A DNA stretch of 64,000 nucleotides from Gammaproteobacteria bacterium. GTDB lineage: Bacteria; Gemmatimonadota; Gemmatimonadetes; Longimicrobiales; Gaopeijiaceae. The notes under the pieces are model-generated. The model saw only the letters and a program-made list of their open reading frames with translations. It ran no database searches and was not told where the DNA came from. Of this stretch, positions 7,718 through 17,441 are shown in pieces. Where the stretch lies: the NCBI GenBank assembly GCA_009840525.1, contig VXNP01000005.1, positions 1-64,000 on the forward strand. The letters are read 5' to 3'. The position numbers and the translations under genes were made by a program. Position 1 is the first letter of the stretch. Every line of letters begins with the position of its first letter.

Positions 7718-10054
7718 CTATCTCCGGAACAGATAGCTCAGCTTCATGAAGAACCGGTCCTCGCCCCGGGCCATGCGCCGGAAACGGAACGCTTCGGGCT
7801 CGTCCAGCGCGGCGCCGTAACCGAGGAACACGACCGTGCCGGGGGTCGGGCGGTACGAGAGCAGAACATCTCCCGTGAACTGGTTGTCCTCCGTGGCGCG
7901 CGAGCGCATCCAGCCGCCCGTATCCGGGTCGAAGAGGAAGATGGGCTCCTCGGTGTCGCCGGTCCGGAGCGCATCCCGCTTGAAGGAATCGTACTGGCCC
8001 ACCAGGCGCACGAAGAGGAAGCGCGAGATCTGGTACTCGAGCGAGAGCCGGGGAATCCGCTGGATCGACATGTTGGACCCGTCGGAGCGGCGGTCGAGCG
8101 TGAGCTGGTTGTAGAGGAAGTTCAGGCGGAACTGGTCTGTGGGACGCCAGTTGACGGTCGCGTTGGGGCGGAACAGCCACACGCCCCGCGCCTCGGCGAA
8201 GCCCACGTCCTGCCACACGTTTACGCCGACCCGGGCCGAGAACGTCGAGAACTCGGGCGTGGTGACGTTCGTGATCCATCCGCGCACGTCGGTGATGCGG
8301 TCCGGGGCGTCCCAGAACACCGTGTCCGCGCCCGCCGGCCCCGGCCGAACCACCCCGTAGTCGGTGTACCACTCGGGCTTGAACGCGTAGCTCTCCCATC
8401 CGTGGCTCACCCGCATCGACCATCCGCCGCGCAGCTGGAAGGTGCTCGACAGGAAGGTCTTGGTCTCCTCGGGCGCGTCGCTTCCGAAGCCGTGGTATCC
8501 CCACCATCCCATCGTGCTGAACCCGGGAGTCCAGCGCTCGATGAGGGCGCCCGGCCTGCCGTAGAAGTTCACGCTGTTGCTGGTGCGCGTGTGGATCACG
8601 CCGGGGCGGTTGACGAAGCCGGCCTGGGTCTCGAAGTCGGGATGTATGCCGTTGATGCGATAGTCGAGCACCAGCCGGCGGCCGGTGCGCTGAAAGACCG
8701 CCTCCCAGATGGGCGCCTCGGTCGTCGTGCCTCCTGACCGGGTGAAGCTCGCGCCTCCCTGCAGGGACATCGTGTAGACGCCCCCGAAGACCAGGCGGGT
8801 GTCGGCGGCGGCCACCCGGTTGAAGTCGCCTCCCACCACGCGGTCCGTGTACACCATCCCGACCGTGGACTGCACGCCGACGTCGCGCTGCAGCCTGAGC
8901 GCGTTGAACATGGGGTTCGAGTCCACGCCCGTGCTGCCGGGGACGGCCCCGTCGAGGCCCGAAAGCAGGCCGATGTTCATCCCGGCCACCTTCCCGGTCA
9001 GCTTGACGCCCGTCACCGGATTCTGCAGCCGGCGCGTGTAGATGAGCCGGTTCGGAGCGTCGAAGCGATCGATGCCCTCCAGGAAGAAGGGCCGCTTCTC
9101 CGGGAAGAAGAGGGCGAAGCGCTCGTTGCTCGACACCTGCCCGACATCCGCCTCGACGTGTGAGAAGTCGGGGTTCACGGTGGCGTCCAGGGTGAGGTTG
9201 GCGCTCACGCCCCAGCGCAGGTTGCCCCCCATCTCCGTGTCCGAGCCGTAACTCCAGGCGTCGCCCCCGTCGGGCGCGCCGTTCAGCGCCGCCGTCACCG
9301 CGGGCGTGAAGTCGACCACCATGCCGCGGGTGAGGTCGCGCAGATCCACCAGCCGCCCCGACTGGGCGAGGAAGGAGGCGGCGCCCCGCCGCGCGGGCGT
9401 CCAGGTGTCGGTGTACCCGGAGTGCTGCACCTTGCGGATGACGTTGATGCCCCAGCTCTGGACGTCGGAAGCCTGGTAGCTGATGCTCTCGAAGGGGATG
9501 TGGATCTCGACCTCGTAGCCGTAGTCGGTGAGCCGCCCGCGGGAGTCGAAGATGTAGTCCGGCGTCAGGTTGGTTTCGCTCACCTCGACGCCCCGGCTGG
9601 CCCGCCCCTGTTCCCCCTCGGTGCGGTTGCCGTCCTGCTGGATGCCGAACGGGTTGACGCCGAAGAGGAAGGCCTGGCGCCGGTCGTCGAAGGTGTCGAG
9701 GAGGAGCTGGACGTAGTCGTCGCCCTCGATCCGGTCCCGGTCGGCGAGGGTGGCGTTGACCGATCCCGAGGCGTCGAAGGCCTTGATGCCGAAGTAGATG
9801 CCGGTCGGGGAGTACCAGACGAGGACCCGGGTGGTGTCGGCGGCCGGCCTCTGGTCCACGGGCTCGTACTGGGAGAAGCCGGTGAGCACCGAGGCTTCGC
9901 GCCACGCGGGCTCGTCCAGAAACCCGTCGATGTCCGCGGCCTGCTCCAGACGGGGGACGGAGACCTCGGTCTCGCCCGCAATCCCGGCATACGCCGCCTG
10001 CGCTTCCTGCACGGCCGGCGCCGCTCCGAGCACGCTCAAGAGAATGGGCAGCAT
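7718..10054 (-). CDS. DUF5916 outer-membrane protein with CBM9-like N-terminal domain
   Basis: A 778-aa protein (from ATG 10054) with a short signal peptide ending around QEAQA. Residues about 25-210 match a carbohydrate-binding family-9-like sandwich (IDGFLDEPAWREA, then the hydrophobic and acidic pattern around residues 70-115). The rest matches DUF5916, ending in alternating beta strands and a terminal Phe-Arg-Arg, as expected of an outer-membrane barrel. Members commonly sit next to transport or peptidase genes in Bacteroidetes and Gemmatimonadota, but the biochemical role is unknown. The start is uncertain because no clear Shine-Dalgarno was found; the open frame extends to 10129, but that extension is basic and unlike a signal peptide. 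Confidence 0.82.
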   Translation of the reverse strand: MLPILLSVLGAAPAVQEAQAAYAGIAGETEVSVPRLEQAADIDGFLDEPAWREASVLTGFSQYEPVDQRPAADTTRVLVWYSPTGIYFGIKAFDASGSVNATLADRDRIEGDDYVQLLLDTFDDRRQAFLFGVNPFGIQQDGNRTEGEQGRASRGVEVSETNLTPDYIFDSRGRLTDYGYEVEIHIPFESISYQASDVQSWGINVIRKVQHSGYTDTWTPARRGAASFLAQSGRLVDLRDLTRGMVVDFTPAVTAALNGAPDGGDAWSYGSDTEMGGNLRWGVSANLTLDATVNPDFSHVEADVGQVSSNERFALFFPEKRPFFLEGIDRFDAPNRLIYTRRLQNPVTGVKLTGKVAGMNIGLLSGLDGAVPGSTGVDSNPMFNALRLQRDVGVQSTVGMVYTDRVVGGDFNRVAAADTRLVFGGVYTMSLQGGASFTRSGGTTTEAPIWEAVFQRTGRRLVLDYRINGIHPDFETQAGFVNRPGVIHTRTSNSVNFYGRPGALIERWTPGFSTMGWWGYHGFGSDAPEETKTFLSSTFQLRGGWSMRVSHGWESYAFKPEWYTDYGVVRPGPAGADTVFWDAPDRITDVRGWITNVTTPEFSTFSARVGVNVWQDVGFAEARGVWLFRPNATVNWRPTDQFRLNFLYNQLTLDRRSDGSNMSIQRIPRLSLEYQISRFLFVRLVGQYDSFKRDALRTGDTEEPIFLFDPDTGGWMRSRATEDNQFTGDVLLSYRPTPGTVVFLGYGAALDEPEAFRFRRMARGEDRFFMKLSYLFRR

Positions 10055-10262
10055 CGCGTTCCCGGCTGGGGTGAAGAGCGCATCCCGACGCGCTCTCCGA
10101 CAAGTATAGCGCGCACCGCGGGGGAGCACGACATGCGCTGCGCGCTTGACGCAGGGACCTCGTTAAGCCCATAATGGGGGTTTTCCGAGGTTTTCCGGGG
10201 CTCGACCCGGCTGGCCCTCCCAGCCGCTTCAGGTCGGTCTCGCCAGCAGTAAGGAGGGCTCC

Positions 10263-10856
10263 ATGTCAGGTGTGCGGAGACTTTTCCTCGCAGGGCTTGC
10301 GGGCATGCTCGCCGCTCTACCGGTGAACGCGCAGGAACCCGTCAGCAGCTTCTCCCTCGGTGCCCATGGCGGACTCATCAACGATCCCGCGGGTTACGAT
10401 GCCGACCGCATCGTGTCGTACGGGATGGGCGTCCGCTTCGGCGCAACCGCCAACCTTCAGCTCTACGAGCGCATCTCGGTCCGCGGAGACGTGAGCCTCA
10501 CGTCGAAGTCCGGAACGGACACCAGCGGGGGCATCAACGAGTCGGTCGACCTCGGCCGCCAGTTCTACGGCGCCGGCGTCGAAGTTCTGCTCATGACCGG
10601 CGGAAGCATGGAGCCGTACGTCCATGCCGGCGGCGGGCTGGTCGTCGTCGACCGCCAGGGCCAGGAACTCAACAGCTATGCGTACGACGTGACCGAGTTT
10701 ACGGGCGTCGTGGGCGGGGGCGTGAGGCTCCTGCTCGAATCCAACGCGTTCGTGTTCGCGGACGTCACCACCTGGACCTACCAGAACCACATCGTGGACG
10801 AGTCCAACATGGACACCTCGTTCAGCGTGGGATTCGGCTACCGCTGGGGCGGGTAG
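10263..10856 (+). CDS. Small outer-membrane beta-barrel protein
   Basis: A 197-aa secreted protein with a clear signal peptide (residues 1-23, ending VNAQE) and a body of alternating hydrophobic/polar strands rich in Gly and aromatic residues, finishing SVGFGYRWGG, a typical C-terminal barrel strand. It resembles the OmpX/OmpW-like porin-family proteins of about 200 residues. AAGGAGGG upstream of ATG 10263 supports the start. It lies 38 bp before a SusC gene in the same direction, so it is probably the first gene of that operon and could be an accessory of the uptake complex; that role is inference. Confidence 0.75.
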   Translation: MSGVRRLFLAGLAGMLAALPVNAQEPVSSFSLGAHGGLINDPAGYDADRIVSYGMGVRFGATANLQLYERISVRGDVSLTSKSGTDTSGGINESVDLGRQFYGAGVEVLLMTGGSMEPYVHAGGGLVVVDRQGQELNSYAYDVTEFTGVVGGGVRLLLESNAFVFADVTTWTYQNHIVDESNMDTSFSVGFGYRWGG

Positions 10857-10894
10857 CCGGGAGCAAGCGGCAGTAATCTGTAAGGAGGTCAACC

Positions 10895-13800
10895 ATGAAG
10901 CAGAACAAGGTATGGACAGTGCCGCTCGCGCTCCTGGCGCTGGCGCTCCTCACGGTTCCCTCGCTCCTCCGGGCGCAGACCGGGAGCGTCACCGGCGTGA
11001 TCACCGACGCGGGCACGCTTGCGCCGCTCGACGCCGTACAGGTGTCGATCGTGGGCCAGGGAATCGGCGTCGCCACCAACGCGGAAGGCCGCTACCTCAT
11101 CCCCGGCGTGCCGGTGGGGGAGGTGACGATTCAGGCCGGGCGCCTGGGCTACGCGACCCAGACAGTGGTCGTCACGGTTACCGCCGATGCGGCGGCCGTG
11201 GCCGACTTCGCGCTCGAGAGCGAGGCCCTGCTGCTCGAGGAAGTGGTGGTTACGGCCCTCGGCATCACCCGCGAGGAACGAAGCCTGGGATACTCGGTCC
11301 AGGGCATCGACGGCGATGAGCTCGTCGAGGTGCGCGACAACAACATCATCAGCAACCTGGCAGGCAAGGTGGCCGGGCTGGTGGTGACCCCTCCCGCCGT
11401 CCTGGGCGGGACCTCGAAGATGATCCTGCGGGGGGTCGCCTCCATCTCCGGCAACAACGAGCCGCTGATCGTGGTGGACGGCGTGCCCATCGACAACAGC
11501 CGGCGCGAGACGGCCGCCAACGGCGGCACCCGGGGCGCGGTCGTCCGCAACCGCAGCGGCATCGACTACGGCAACATGGCGCAGGACATCGATCCCTCGA
11601 ACATCGAGTCGATCACGGTGCTCCGGGGCGCAAACGCGGCCGCGCTGTACGGGTCGCGCGCGTCCAACGGGGTCGTGGAGATCGTGACCAAGTCGGGGCG
11701 GGGCTCGATCGGCACCACCACCATCACGGCGAGCAGCAACTTCGTGGTCGAATCGCCGCTGCGCATGGTCAAGTACCAGAACATTTACGGCGGCGGCGCC
11801 ACCGACGACGGCTACAACTGGGTCGACGGGCGGGGCGGCGGCGAGAACGACGGCGTGGACGAGAGCTGGGGCCCGCCCCTCGACGGGCGCCTCTACCCCC
11901 AGTGGTGGTCGAACGGGGTCCCGCAGCCCTGGCTGCCCTCCCCCATGAACGTGAGGGAGTACTTCCAGACCGGTAACAACCTCACGACCAACTTCGCCAT
12001 CTCCCACGCCACCGAGCGCTCCAACGTGCGCTTCTCCGCGCTGCGCATGGACGCGACCGGCATGGCCCCGCGGAACGACCTGGAGCGCACTCAGCTGGCG
12101 TTGAACGCCGGGGTGGACGTGACCGAGCGATTCGACCTCGACGGCTCGTTCCAGTACACGCAGACGCAGGGACACAACCGCCCGGCGCCCGGGAACGGTT
12201 CCTACTACGCCATCCACATCTTCAACTGGTTCCAGCGCCAGGTCGACGCCAAGCGCATGCAGCGTGCCAACGCCGAGTGGGATCCGGCTTCCGGCGTCCT
12301 CACCCCGAACTGGAATCACAACTATCACGACAACGTCTACTGGGTCCAGCACTACCGGAACAACGACGACCGGCGCAACCGCGTCATCGGCCAGGTCACC
12401 GGCAACTACAAGCTGGCGGGGGAGTGGCTGAACGCGCGCGTGCGACTGGGAACGGACTGGTTCGAGCAGTCCAACAAGGAGGTCTACCCCTTCTACTCCC
12501 AGGACACCCCCGAGGGGGGCTTCGTGGAGGCCGCTTCGTTCCATCAGGAGACCAACGTGGAGGCGCTGGTCACCGCGAACCGGCAGCTGACCACCGACTT
12601 CTCGCTCAACGTCAGTGGCGGAGCCAACATGCGGCGCAACGACTTCGACCTGCAGGAGGCGGGAAGCCGCAAGCTCAACGTTCCGGACATCTACAACGTG
12701 AGCAACTCGGCGGCACCACCGCTGCTGAACTACGTGATCCAGAAGAAGCACGTCAACAGCCTCTACGGCCTGTTCACCGTCGGCTACCGGGACTTCGCCT
12801 TCATCGACGTGACGGCCCGCAACGACTGGTCCTCGACGCTTCCCGAGGACAATCTCTCGTACTTCTATCCGTCCTACTCGGGGAGCCTGGTATTCACCGA
12901 CGCCCTGCAGATCGACTCCGACTTCCTCTCCTACGGGAAGCTCCGGGCAAGCTGGGCGAAGGTCGGAAACGACGCGGATCCGTACCAGCTCACCTCGGTC
13001 TACTCCGAGGTCGACAAGTTCGGCAACATCCCCGGATACACAACCAGCAACACCATCCCCAACGCCCATCTGAGGCCTGAGGAGACCCGTTCCTGGGAGA
13101 TCGGCGCGGACCTGCGCTTCTGGTTCGACCGAGCTGCGCTCGACCTCACCTACTACAACTCGACCACCCGGGATCAGATCCTCGCCGTGGACGTGTCGGA
13201 AGCCAGCGGCTACAACCGCCAGGTCCTGAACGCGGGCTCGGTGCGCAACAAGGGCTTCGAGGCGTTGCTGACGGTCGACCTGCTGAACCAGCCCCGCGGG
13301 CTGGCCTGGGACATGTCGTTCAACTTCGGAAAGAACGACTCCGAGGTGCTTGAACTCGCCCCCGGCCTCGAGTCGATCGTGATCGGGCGGGCCGGCGGCA
13401 TCCGGGGCGCGGTTGAGGCCCGACCCGGCCACCCGTACGGGGTGTTCTTCGGTCCGGTGTGGAGGCGGGACGCCGCCGGCAACATCATCGTCGGCAGCAA
13501 CGGACTTCCCATCCGGGGTTCGTCCGAGATCATCGGCTCCTACCAGCCTGACTGGATCGGCGGCGTGCGCAGCACGCTGTCCTACGGCTCCTTCACCGTC
13601 AGCGCTCAAGTCGACACGCGCCGGGGCGGGCAGATCTTCTGTGGCTCCTGCCGCCTGGGCTACCGCACCGGCGTGTTGTACGAGAGCGCCAACCCGACCC
13701 CCAGGGACTGGGATCCGGACCGGAATACCGGCCGCGGCCCCGTCGTCTTCCCCGGGGTGACCGAGAACGGGTCGGCGAACACGGTGGCGGTGTCACCGCG

Positions 13801-14104
13801 GACGCTGGGCACGCGCCTCGACGACGTCGACACCGAGTGGCTCTTCGACAACAACTACACCAAGCTGCGCGAGGTGGCGATCGCCTTCGATCTGCCCCCC
13901 GCGTATCTGGACGCGCTCCCGGTATCGCAGGCGCGCATCACCTTCGTGGGCCGCAACCTCTGGCTGTGGACCGGGATCCCGCACATCGATCCGGAGACCG
14001 CAGCCATCGAGGGCAGCACCACCGAAGCGAATCTCGCCGGCATCGAAGACAAGCAGTTCCCGACGCCGCGGACCTTCGGAATCAACATCTCCGTCGTGCA
14101 TTGA
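10895..14104 (+). CDS. SusC/RagA family TonB-linked outer-membrane receptor
   Basis: A 1069-aa TonB-dependent transporter. It has a signal peptide (residues 1-27), a carboxypeptidase-like regulatory domain (about 28-110, with GSVTGVITDAGTLAPLDAV), a TonB-box-like segment (EEVVVTALG), a plug domain (about 120-245, including VDGVPIDNS and VLRGANAAALYGSRASNG) and a long 22-strand-type barrel to the end. AGGAGG before ATG 10895 fixes the start. The partner SusD gene follows within 71 bp, so the two form an import pair for an oligomeric nutrient, energised by a TonB such as that at 57614-58495. The substrate cannot be deduced; no glycoside hydrolase genes flank it. Confidence 0.93.
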   Translation: MKQNKVWTVPLALLALALLTVPSLLRAQTGSVTGVITDAGTLAPLDAVQVSIVGQGIGVATNAEGRYLIPGVPVGEVTIQAGRLGYATQTVVVTVTADAAAVADFALESEALLLEEVVVTALGITREERSLGYSVQGIDGDELVEVRDNNIISNLAGKVAGLVVTPPAVLGGTSKMILRGVASISGNNEPLIVVDGVPIDNSRRETAANGGTRGAVVRNRSGIDYGNMAQDIDPSNIESITVLRGANAAALYGSRASNGVVEIVTKSGRGSIGTTTITASSNFVVESPLRMVKYQNIYGGGATDDGYNWVDGRGGGENDGVDESWGPPLDGRLYPQWWSNGVPQPWLPSPMNVREYFQTGNNLTTNFAISHATERSNVRFSALRMDATGMAPRNDLERTQLALNAGVDVTERFDLDGSFQYTQTQGHNRPAPGNGSYYAIHIFNWFQRQVDAKRMQRANAEWDPASGVLTPNWNHNYHDNVYWVQHYRNNDDRRNRVIGQVTGNYKLAGEWLNARVRLGTDWFEQSNKEVYPFYSQDTPEGGFVEAASFHQETNVEALVTANRQLTTDFSLNVSGGANMRRNDFDLQEAGSRKLNVPDIYNVSNSAAPPLLNYVIQKKHVNSLYGLFTVGYRDFAFIDVTARNDWSSTLPEDNLSYFYPSYSGSLVFTDALQIDSDFLSYGKLRASWAKVGNDADPYQLTSVYSEVDKFGNIPGYTTSNTIPNAHLRPEETRSWEIGADLRFWFDRAALDLTYYNSTTRDQILAVDVSEASGYNRQVLNAGSVRNKGFEALLTVDLLNQPRGLAWDMSFNFGKNDSEVLELAPGLESIVIGRAGGIRGAVEARPGHPYGVFFGPVWRRDAAGNIIVGSNGLPIRGSSEIIGSYQPDWIGGVRSTLSYGSFTVSAQVDTRRGGQIFCGSCRLGYRTGVLYESANPTPRDWDPDRNTGRGPVVFPGVTENGSANTVAVSPRTLGTRLDDVDTEWLFDNNYTKLREVAIAFDLPPAYLDALPVSQARITFVGRNLWLWTGIPHIDPETAAIEGSTTEANLAGIEDKQFPTPRTFGINISVVH

Positions 14105-14174
14105 GGTGATGAACATGCTTCGACAGGAGAAACCGATGATGCCGAAGACATCTGATTCGAGCGGGAGACCGAGA

Positions 14175-15644
14175 ATGAATACGAAGAGAAGGACAAATCG
14201 CGGCCTCGCGGCCGGTTTGATCGTGGCAATGGGCCTGGGCGTCTCCGGTTGCACGGAGGATTTCACCGGGATCAACACCAACCCCAACGCACCCACCGAC
14301 GTGGGCGTTCAGTACCTGCTGCCCGCAGGCATCGTGAACGCCGTGACCTCCCTGCTGGGAACCGGCTTCGACCGGGGCACGGCCTCGGTCTGGGTGCAGC
14401 ACTACGCCCGCCTCCAGTACGGCTCGATCGATCGCTACGAGATCGACGGCAGCTTCTCGGACGGGCTCTGGGCCGGCCTCTACACGGGGGCCATCGTGGA
14501 CTTCGACGCGGTCGTCCAGAAGGCCGCCGAGAGAGGCAACGCGAACCAGGAGGCGGTCGGCCGAATCCTGCGGGCGTGGATGTTCCACAACATGGTGGAC
14601 CTGTGGGGCAATATCCCCTACAGCGAGGCGCTGGGCGGGCTCGCCCAGAGCAATATCACGCCCGTGTACGATGACGCCCAGACCATCTACAGCTCGCTGC
14701 TGGCCGAGCTGTCCGCCGCCAGTTCCCAGATCGCGCCCATGAACGGGCTCTTCCCGGACGTGTTCCGGGGAACGGTCGGAAACCCGGACTTGATCTTCGA
14801 AGGCGACATGTACAAGTGGCAGCGCTTCGCGAACTCGCTGCGGCTGCGCATGGCGATGCGCATCCAGAGCGCGTCCGAGGCCTCGAGCGCAATCTCGGCG
14901 GGCGTCTTCGCAAGCAGCGATGACGAGGCCAAGCTGGTGTGGCTGGGTTCTCCGCCCAATGAGAACCCGATGGCGCCCGCCTTCATCGCCCGTCCCGGCG
15001 ACTTCCGCATCAGCGCGGCGATGGTCGACGCGCTCATCGAGCACAACGACCCCAGGCTCTCCATCTACGCCGATCCCGCGAGGGAAACGGGTGAGTTCCG
15101 AGGCATGCCAAACGGCATGGACGACAGCCACGGGATCGAGTTCGAGCAGGTGTCGCGTGTCGGCAAGTGGTTCCTGCGGCCCAGCACGCCGACGTGGATC
15201 CAGTCCTACGCCGAGGTGGCGCTGCTTCAGGCGGAGGCTGCGGTGAGAGGGTATGCCGGTGGCGATGCCGCGGCTCTCTACGAGGCCGGGGTGCGCGCGT
15301 CAATGGAGACGTACGACGTCTCATCGGACGACATCGACGCCTATCTGGCGCAGCCGTTGGTGGCGTTCGCTTCGGACATGGACACCCAGTTGCAGCAGAT
15401 CGCCCAGCAGATGTGGTTCGCGCTGTACGACCAGGGCCCGGAGGCGTGGGCCTACTTCAGGCGCGCCGACCACCCCGGTTTGGAGGCGGGTCCCGACAAC
15501 CTGAACAACAACCTCATCCCGGTCCGCCTGCCCTATCCGCAGAGCGAGGAGTCGGTGAACAACGCCAACCTTTCGGCCGCGCAGTCGGCGCAGGGGCTGG
15601 GACCGGAGCCCTGGAACACGCGGTTGTTCTGGGATCCGAGCTGA
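14175..15644 (+). CDS. SusD/RagB-type (SusD_2) nutrient-binding outer-membrane lipoprotein
   Basis: A 489-aa lipoprotein with a type II signal peptide whose lipobox is LGVSGC, followed by EDFTGINTNPNAPT, the hallmark opening of the SusD_2-type (SusD-like 2) subfamily. The middle is TPR-like and helical (ILRAWMFHNMVDLWGNIPYS). The C-terminal part carries EVALLQAEAA and a final LPYPQSE segment typical of the family. ATG 14175 is preferred because it gives a standard signal peptide and is preceded by GGGAGACC; upstream in-frame ATGs at 14106 and 14136 give a long polar leader. It is the lid or binding partner of the SusC just upstream, and is followed by a bidirectional terminator. Confidence 0.92.
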   Translation: MNTKRRTNRGLAAGLIVAMGLGVSGCTEDFTGINTNPNAPTDVGVQYLLPAGIVNAVTSLLGTGFDRGTASVWVQHYARLQYGSIDRYEIDGSFSDGLWAGLYTGAIVDFDAVVQKAAERGNANQEAVGRILRAWMFHNMVDLWGNIPYSEALGGLAQSNITPVYDDAQTIYSSLLAELSAASSQIAPMNGLFPDVFRGTVGNPDLIFEGDMYKWQRFANSLRLRMAMRIQSASEASSAISAGVFASSDDEAKLVWLGSPPNENPMAPAFIARPGDFRISAAMVDALIEHNDPRLSIYADPARETGEFRGMPNGMDDSHGIEFEQVSRVGKWFLRPSTPTWIQSYAEVALLQAEAAVRGYAGGDAAALYEAGVRASMETYDVSSDDIDAYLAQPLVAFASDMDTQLQQIAQQMWFALYDQGPEAWAYFRRADHPGLEAGPDNLNNNLIPVRLPYPQSEESVNNANLSAAQSAQGLGPEPWNTRLFWDPS

Positions 15645-15697
15645 GCCGAGTCGCCAGGGTCTGACGCCCGACTCGGGTCGGGCTCCGCGGCGAGGAG

Positions 15698-15733
15698 AAA
15701 CCGGTCGGCGCCTGGAATGGGCCGGCCGGTTTC
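15698..15733. terminator. Hairpin terminator between convergent genes
   Basis: GAAACCGG (15698-15705) pairs perfectly with CCGGTTTC (15726-15733), and further GC pairs lie inside. The flanking A and T runs would give a short U tract in either direction. It lies between the ends of the SusD gene and the convergent DUF3179 gene, so it probably serves both. Confidence 0.6.
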
Positions 15734-15737
15734 GCGT

Positions 15738-16883
15738 TCAGGACACCCGCAGCGGGCCCGACAGCACGTCGGTGTTGGGGTGGAAGGTCGCCCAGGCAAA
15801 CCAGAAGGCGATGTAGGCGTCCGGGACCTGGGCGAGGGCCGCGCCCTCCAAGGGTCCCGTGACCGCACGGCCCTCAATGCTCCACCTGCTGCCCGTCTGC
15901 ACGTCGAAGAACCCGCCGTCCCGCACCTCGAAGGTGAGGTCCCGGCCGCCGGACCTCGGGTGGTAGGCCACGGCCGCCTGGGCCCGGCTGGACCAGAACA
16001 CCACTACCGGCCGCGTGCCCTGCACGTCGTCGTGCACCACCACCAGATCGCCCCGGCTCTCGAGCACGATGAACGGGAACGCCATCCCGAAGCCGTTTTC
16101 GCGCGGAATGCCCAGGACGCGCTCCTTGGGGGGGCGGCGGGTGTCGAACTCGGCGTGCGGGAACAGGGTCTGGGGGTTGTCGACCACCTCGTAGTCGCCG
16201 TAGGGATAGTTCTCGTAGTCCCGGCCGCGCGGCTGCAGGCCCGAGACCACCAGGGTCTCGGGATGCAGGTCCTTCCACGTCCTCCAGCGCATTTCGATCG
16301 CGGGCAGCGGCTCGAGGCGTTGCCCGTCCAGCGGTCCGCACCGCGCACCCTGCATCATCTGCGGGAAGAGCGACTCTCCGACCCCGTCGGGACGGCGGTT
16401 GAACATCATCAGGTTGTTGTGGAAGAGGAGACCCGAGACGCCGAGGTCGGCGCCGTCGATGGAAGAGCGGTCGAAGACCATGCTCGATCCGGTGAGAGGA
16501 CAGTAGGTGACCGCGAACGGGCGCCCGAAGTCGTCGAAGTTCACGATCTCGTGCCACCAGAGGATGTTGTGCGGGACCGCGATGAACCGTCCGTCCGCCT
16601 CGATCCCGATCACCCGGTCGACTTCGCGGACATAGGTGGCTTCGGCGTGCTCGCTGGAGACCAGCGACGGGTTCACGAGCGCCGGGATGCCGTCCCGGCC
16701 CACGCCTCCGGAGACGATGAACTCCTGGGGAATGCTGCAGAAGGAGTCGTCTGGCAAGGACGGTGCAACGCCACCCTCGTCGACGAATGGCGAGGTCGTC
16801 TCGACGAGGTTGCACGCGCTCAGGATGCCCGCGATGGCCCAGAAGACGGCCCGTCCCGTCCGTCCCGGCGACAAGCGGCTCAT
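15738..16883 (-). CDS. DUF3179 domain-containing lipoprotein
   Basis: A 381-aa DUF3179 protein. The signal peptide ends in a plausible lipobox (ILSAC near residue 24), so the mature protein is probably membrane-anchored. The family core is clear: WWHEIVNF, then TYCPLTGSSMVFDR with the invariant Cys, then GVSGLLFHNNLMMFNR and ESLFPQ. The function of DUF3179 is not established; the conserved Cys and aromatic residues suggest a binding or redox role. Its ATG overlaps the stop of the upstream plug lipoprotein gene (ATGA at 16880-16883), implying translational coupling. It ends just before a shared terminator. Confidence 0.85.
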   Translation of the reverse strand: MSRLSPGRTGRAVFWAIAGILSACNLVETTSPFVDEGGVAPSLPDDSFCSIPQEFIVSGGVGRDGIPALVNPSLVSSEHAEATYVREVDRVIGIEADGRFIAVPHNILWWHEIVNFDDFGRPFAVTYCPLTGSSMVFDRSSIDGADLGVSGLLFHNNLMMFNRRPDGVGESLFPQMMQGARCGPLDGQRLEPLPAIEMRWRTWKDLHPETLVVSGLQPRGRDYENYPYGDYEVVDNPQTLFPHAEFDTRRPPKERVLGIPRENGFGMAFPFIVLESRGDLVVVHDDVQGTRPVVVFWSSRAQAAVAYHPRSGGRDLTFEVRDGGFFDVQTGSRWSIEGRAVTGPLEGAALAQVPDAYIAFWFAWATFHPNTDVLSGPLRVS

Positions 16884-17263
16884 CGCCTCAGCGAGATGAT
16901 CTCGATGATGCCTCGGGGATACCCCATCCCGTACCGGCTCGCCGCCCTGCCGGGATCCAGGTAGTGAATCTCCTGGATGTCCCGCACCTGATACGCGTTC
17001 AGGACGTTGATGTCACCGATTCGCGTCCCGTCCATGAAGACCGTCGGGGTTACGGGCGTCGCATTCGCGAGGCCCACGGTCTGGCCCCGGGCCCGCAGCC
17101 ACTGGGGATGCAGCGCGCGGATGACGTCGTGCGCCGTGATCGCCTGCGACTCTTCGATCTGCGCGCGGGTGATGAGGTTTCGGGAGCCGCCCGGGCCACT
17201 GCCGGTGGATGCGCAGCCCTGGAAGGAAAGGGCGAAGAGGAGGGAGAGGACGAGATACCGCAT
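16880..17263 (-). CDS. Small barrel-less TonB-plug domain lipoprotein
   Basis: A 127-aa protein with a lipoprotein signal (LSFQGC) followed by about 100 residues that match only the plug domain of TonB receptors: ITAHDVIRALHPQWL, then PTVFMDGTRIGDI, then a closing IIEIISLRR strand. There is no beta barrel. GGAGGACCGC before ATG 17263 sets the start, rejecting the longer open frame to 17341. It is translationally coupled to the DUF3179 lipoprotein. A free plug anchored in a membrane could act as a decoy, assembly factor or protein-binding module; the function is unknown. Similar barrel-less proteins are at 40312-41118 and 60492-61202. Confidence 0.75.
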   Translation of the reverse strand: MRYLVLSLLFALSFQGCASTGSGPGGSRNLITRAQIEESQAITAHDVIRALHPQWLRARGQTVGLANATPVTPTVFMDGTRIGDINVLNAYQVRDIQEIHYLDPGRAASRYGMGYPRGIIEIISLRR

Positions 17264-17441
17264 GCGGTCCTCCATGACGAGGGAAGCTTCCTCAACGTAG
17301 CACGGGAGGGGGATGCGAGGCGATACGCCATGCGATGCCACATGGTGCTGTCACCTTCGGGTTCGACCGGCTTGCCTCCGCATCCTGCCGCAGCGTAATC
17401 TCACAATTGCAAGTCGGCTTTCCCCGCGGCAGGAGGTGAAC

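Noticed and set aside
7572-10172. Long alternative frame opposite and overlapping the DUF5916 gene
   Set aside because: It reads the same strand as the DUF5916 gene in another frame and gives Arg/Gly-rich nonsense.
10889-13609. Very long minus-strand open frame opposite a SusC gene
   Set aside because: It is an antisense frame created by high GC and third-position bias; the translation has no signal peptide, domain or motif, while the plus strand encodes a clear receptor.
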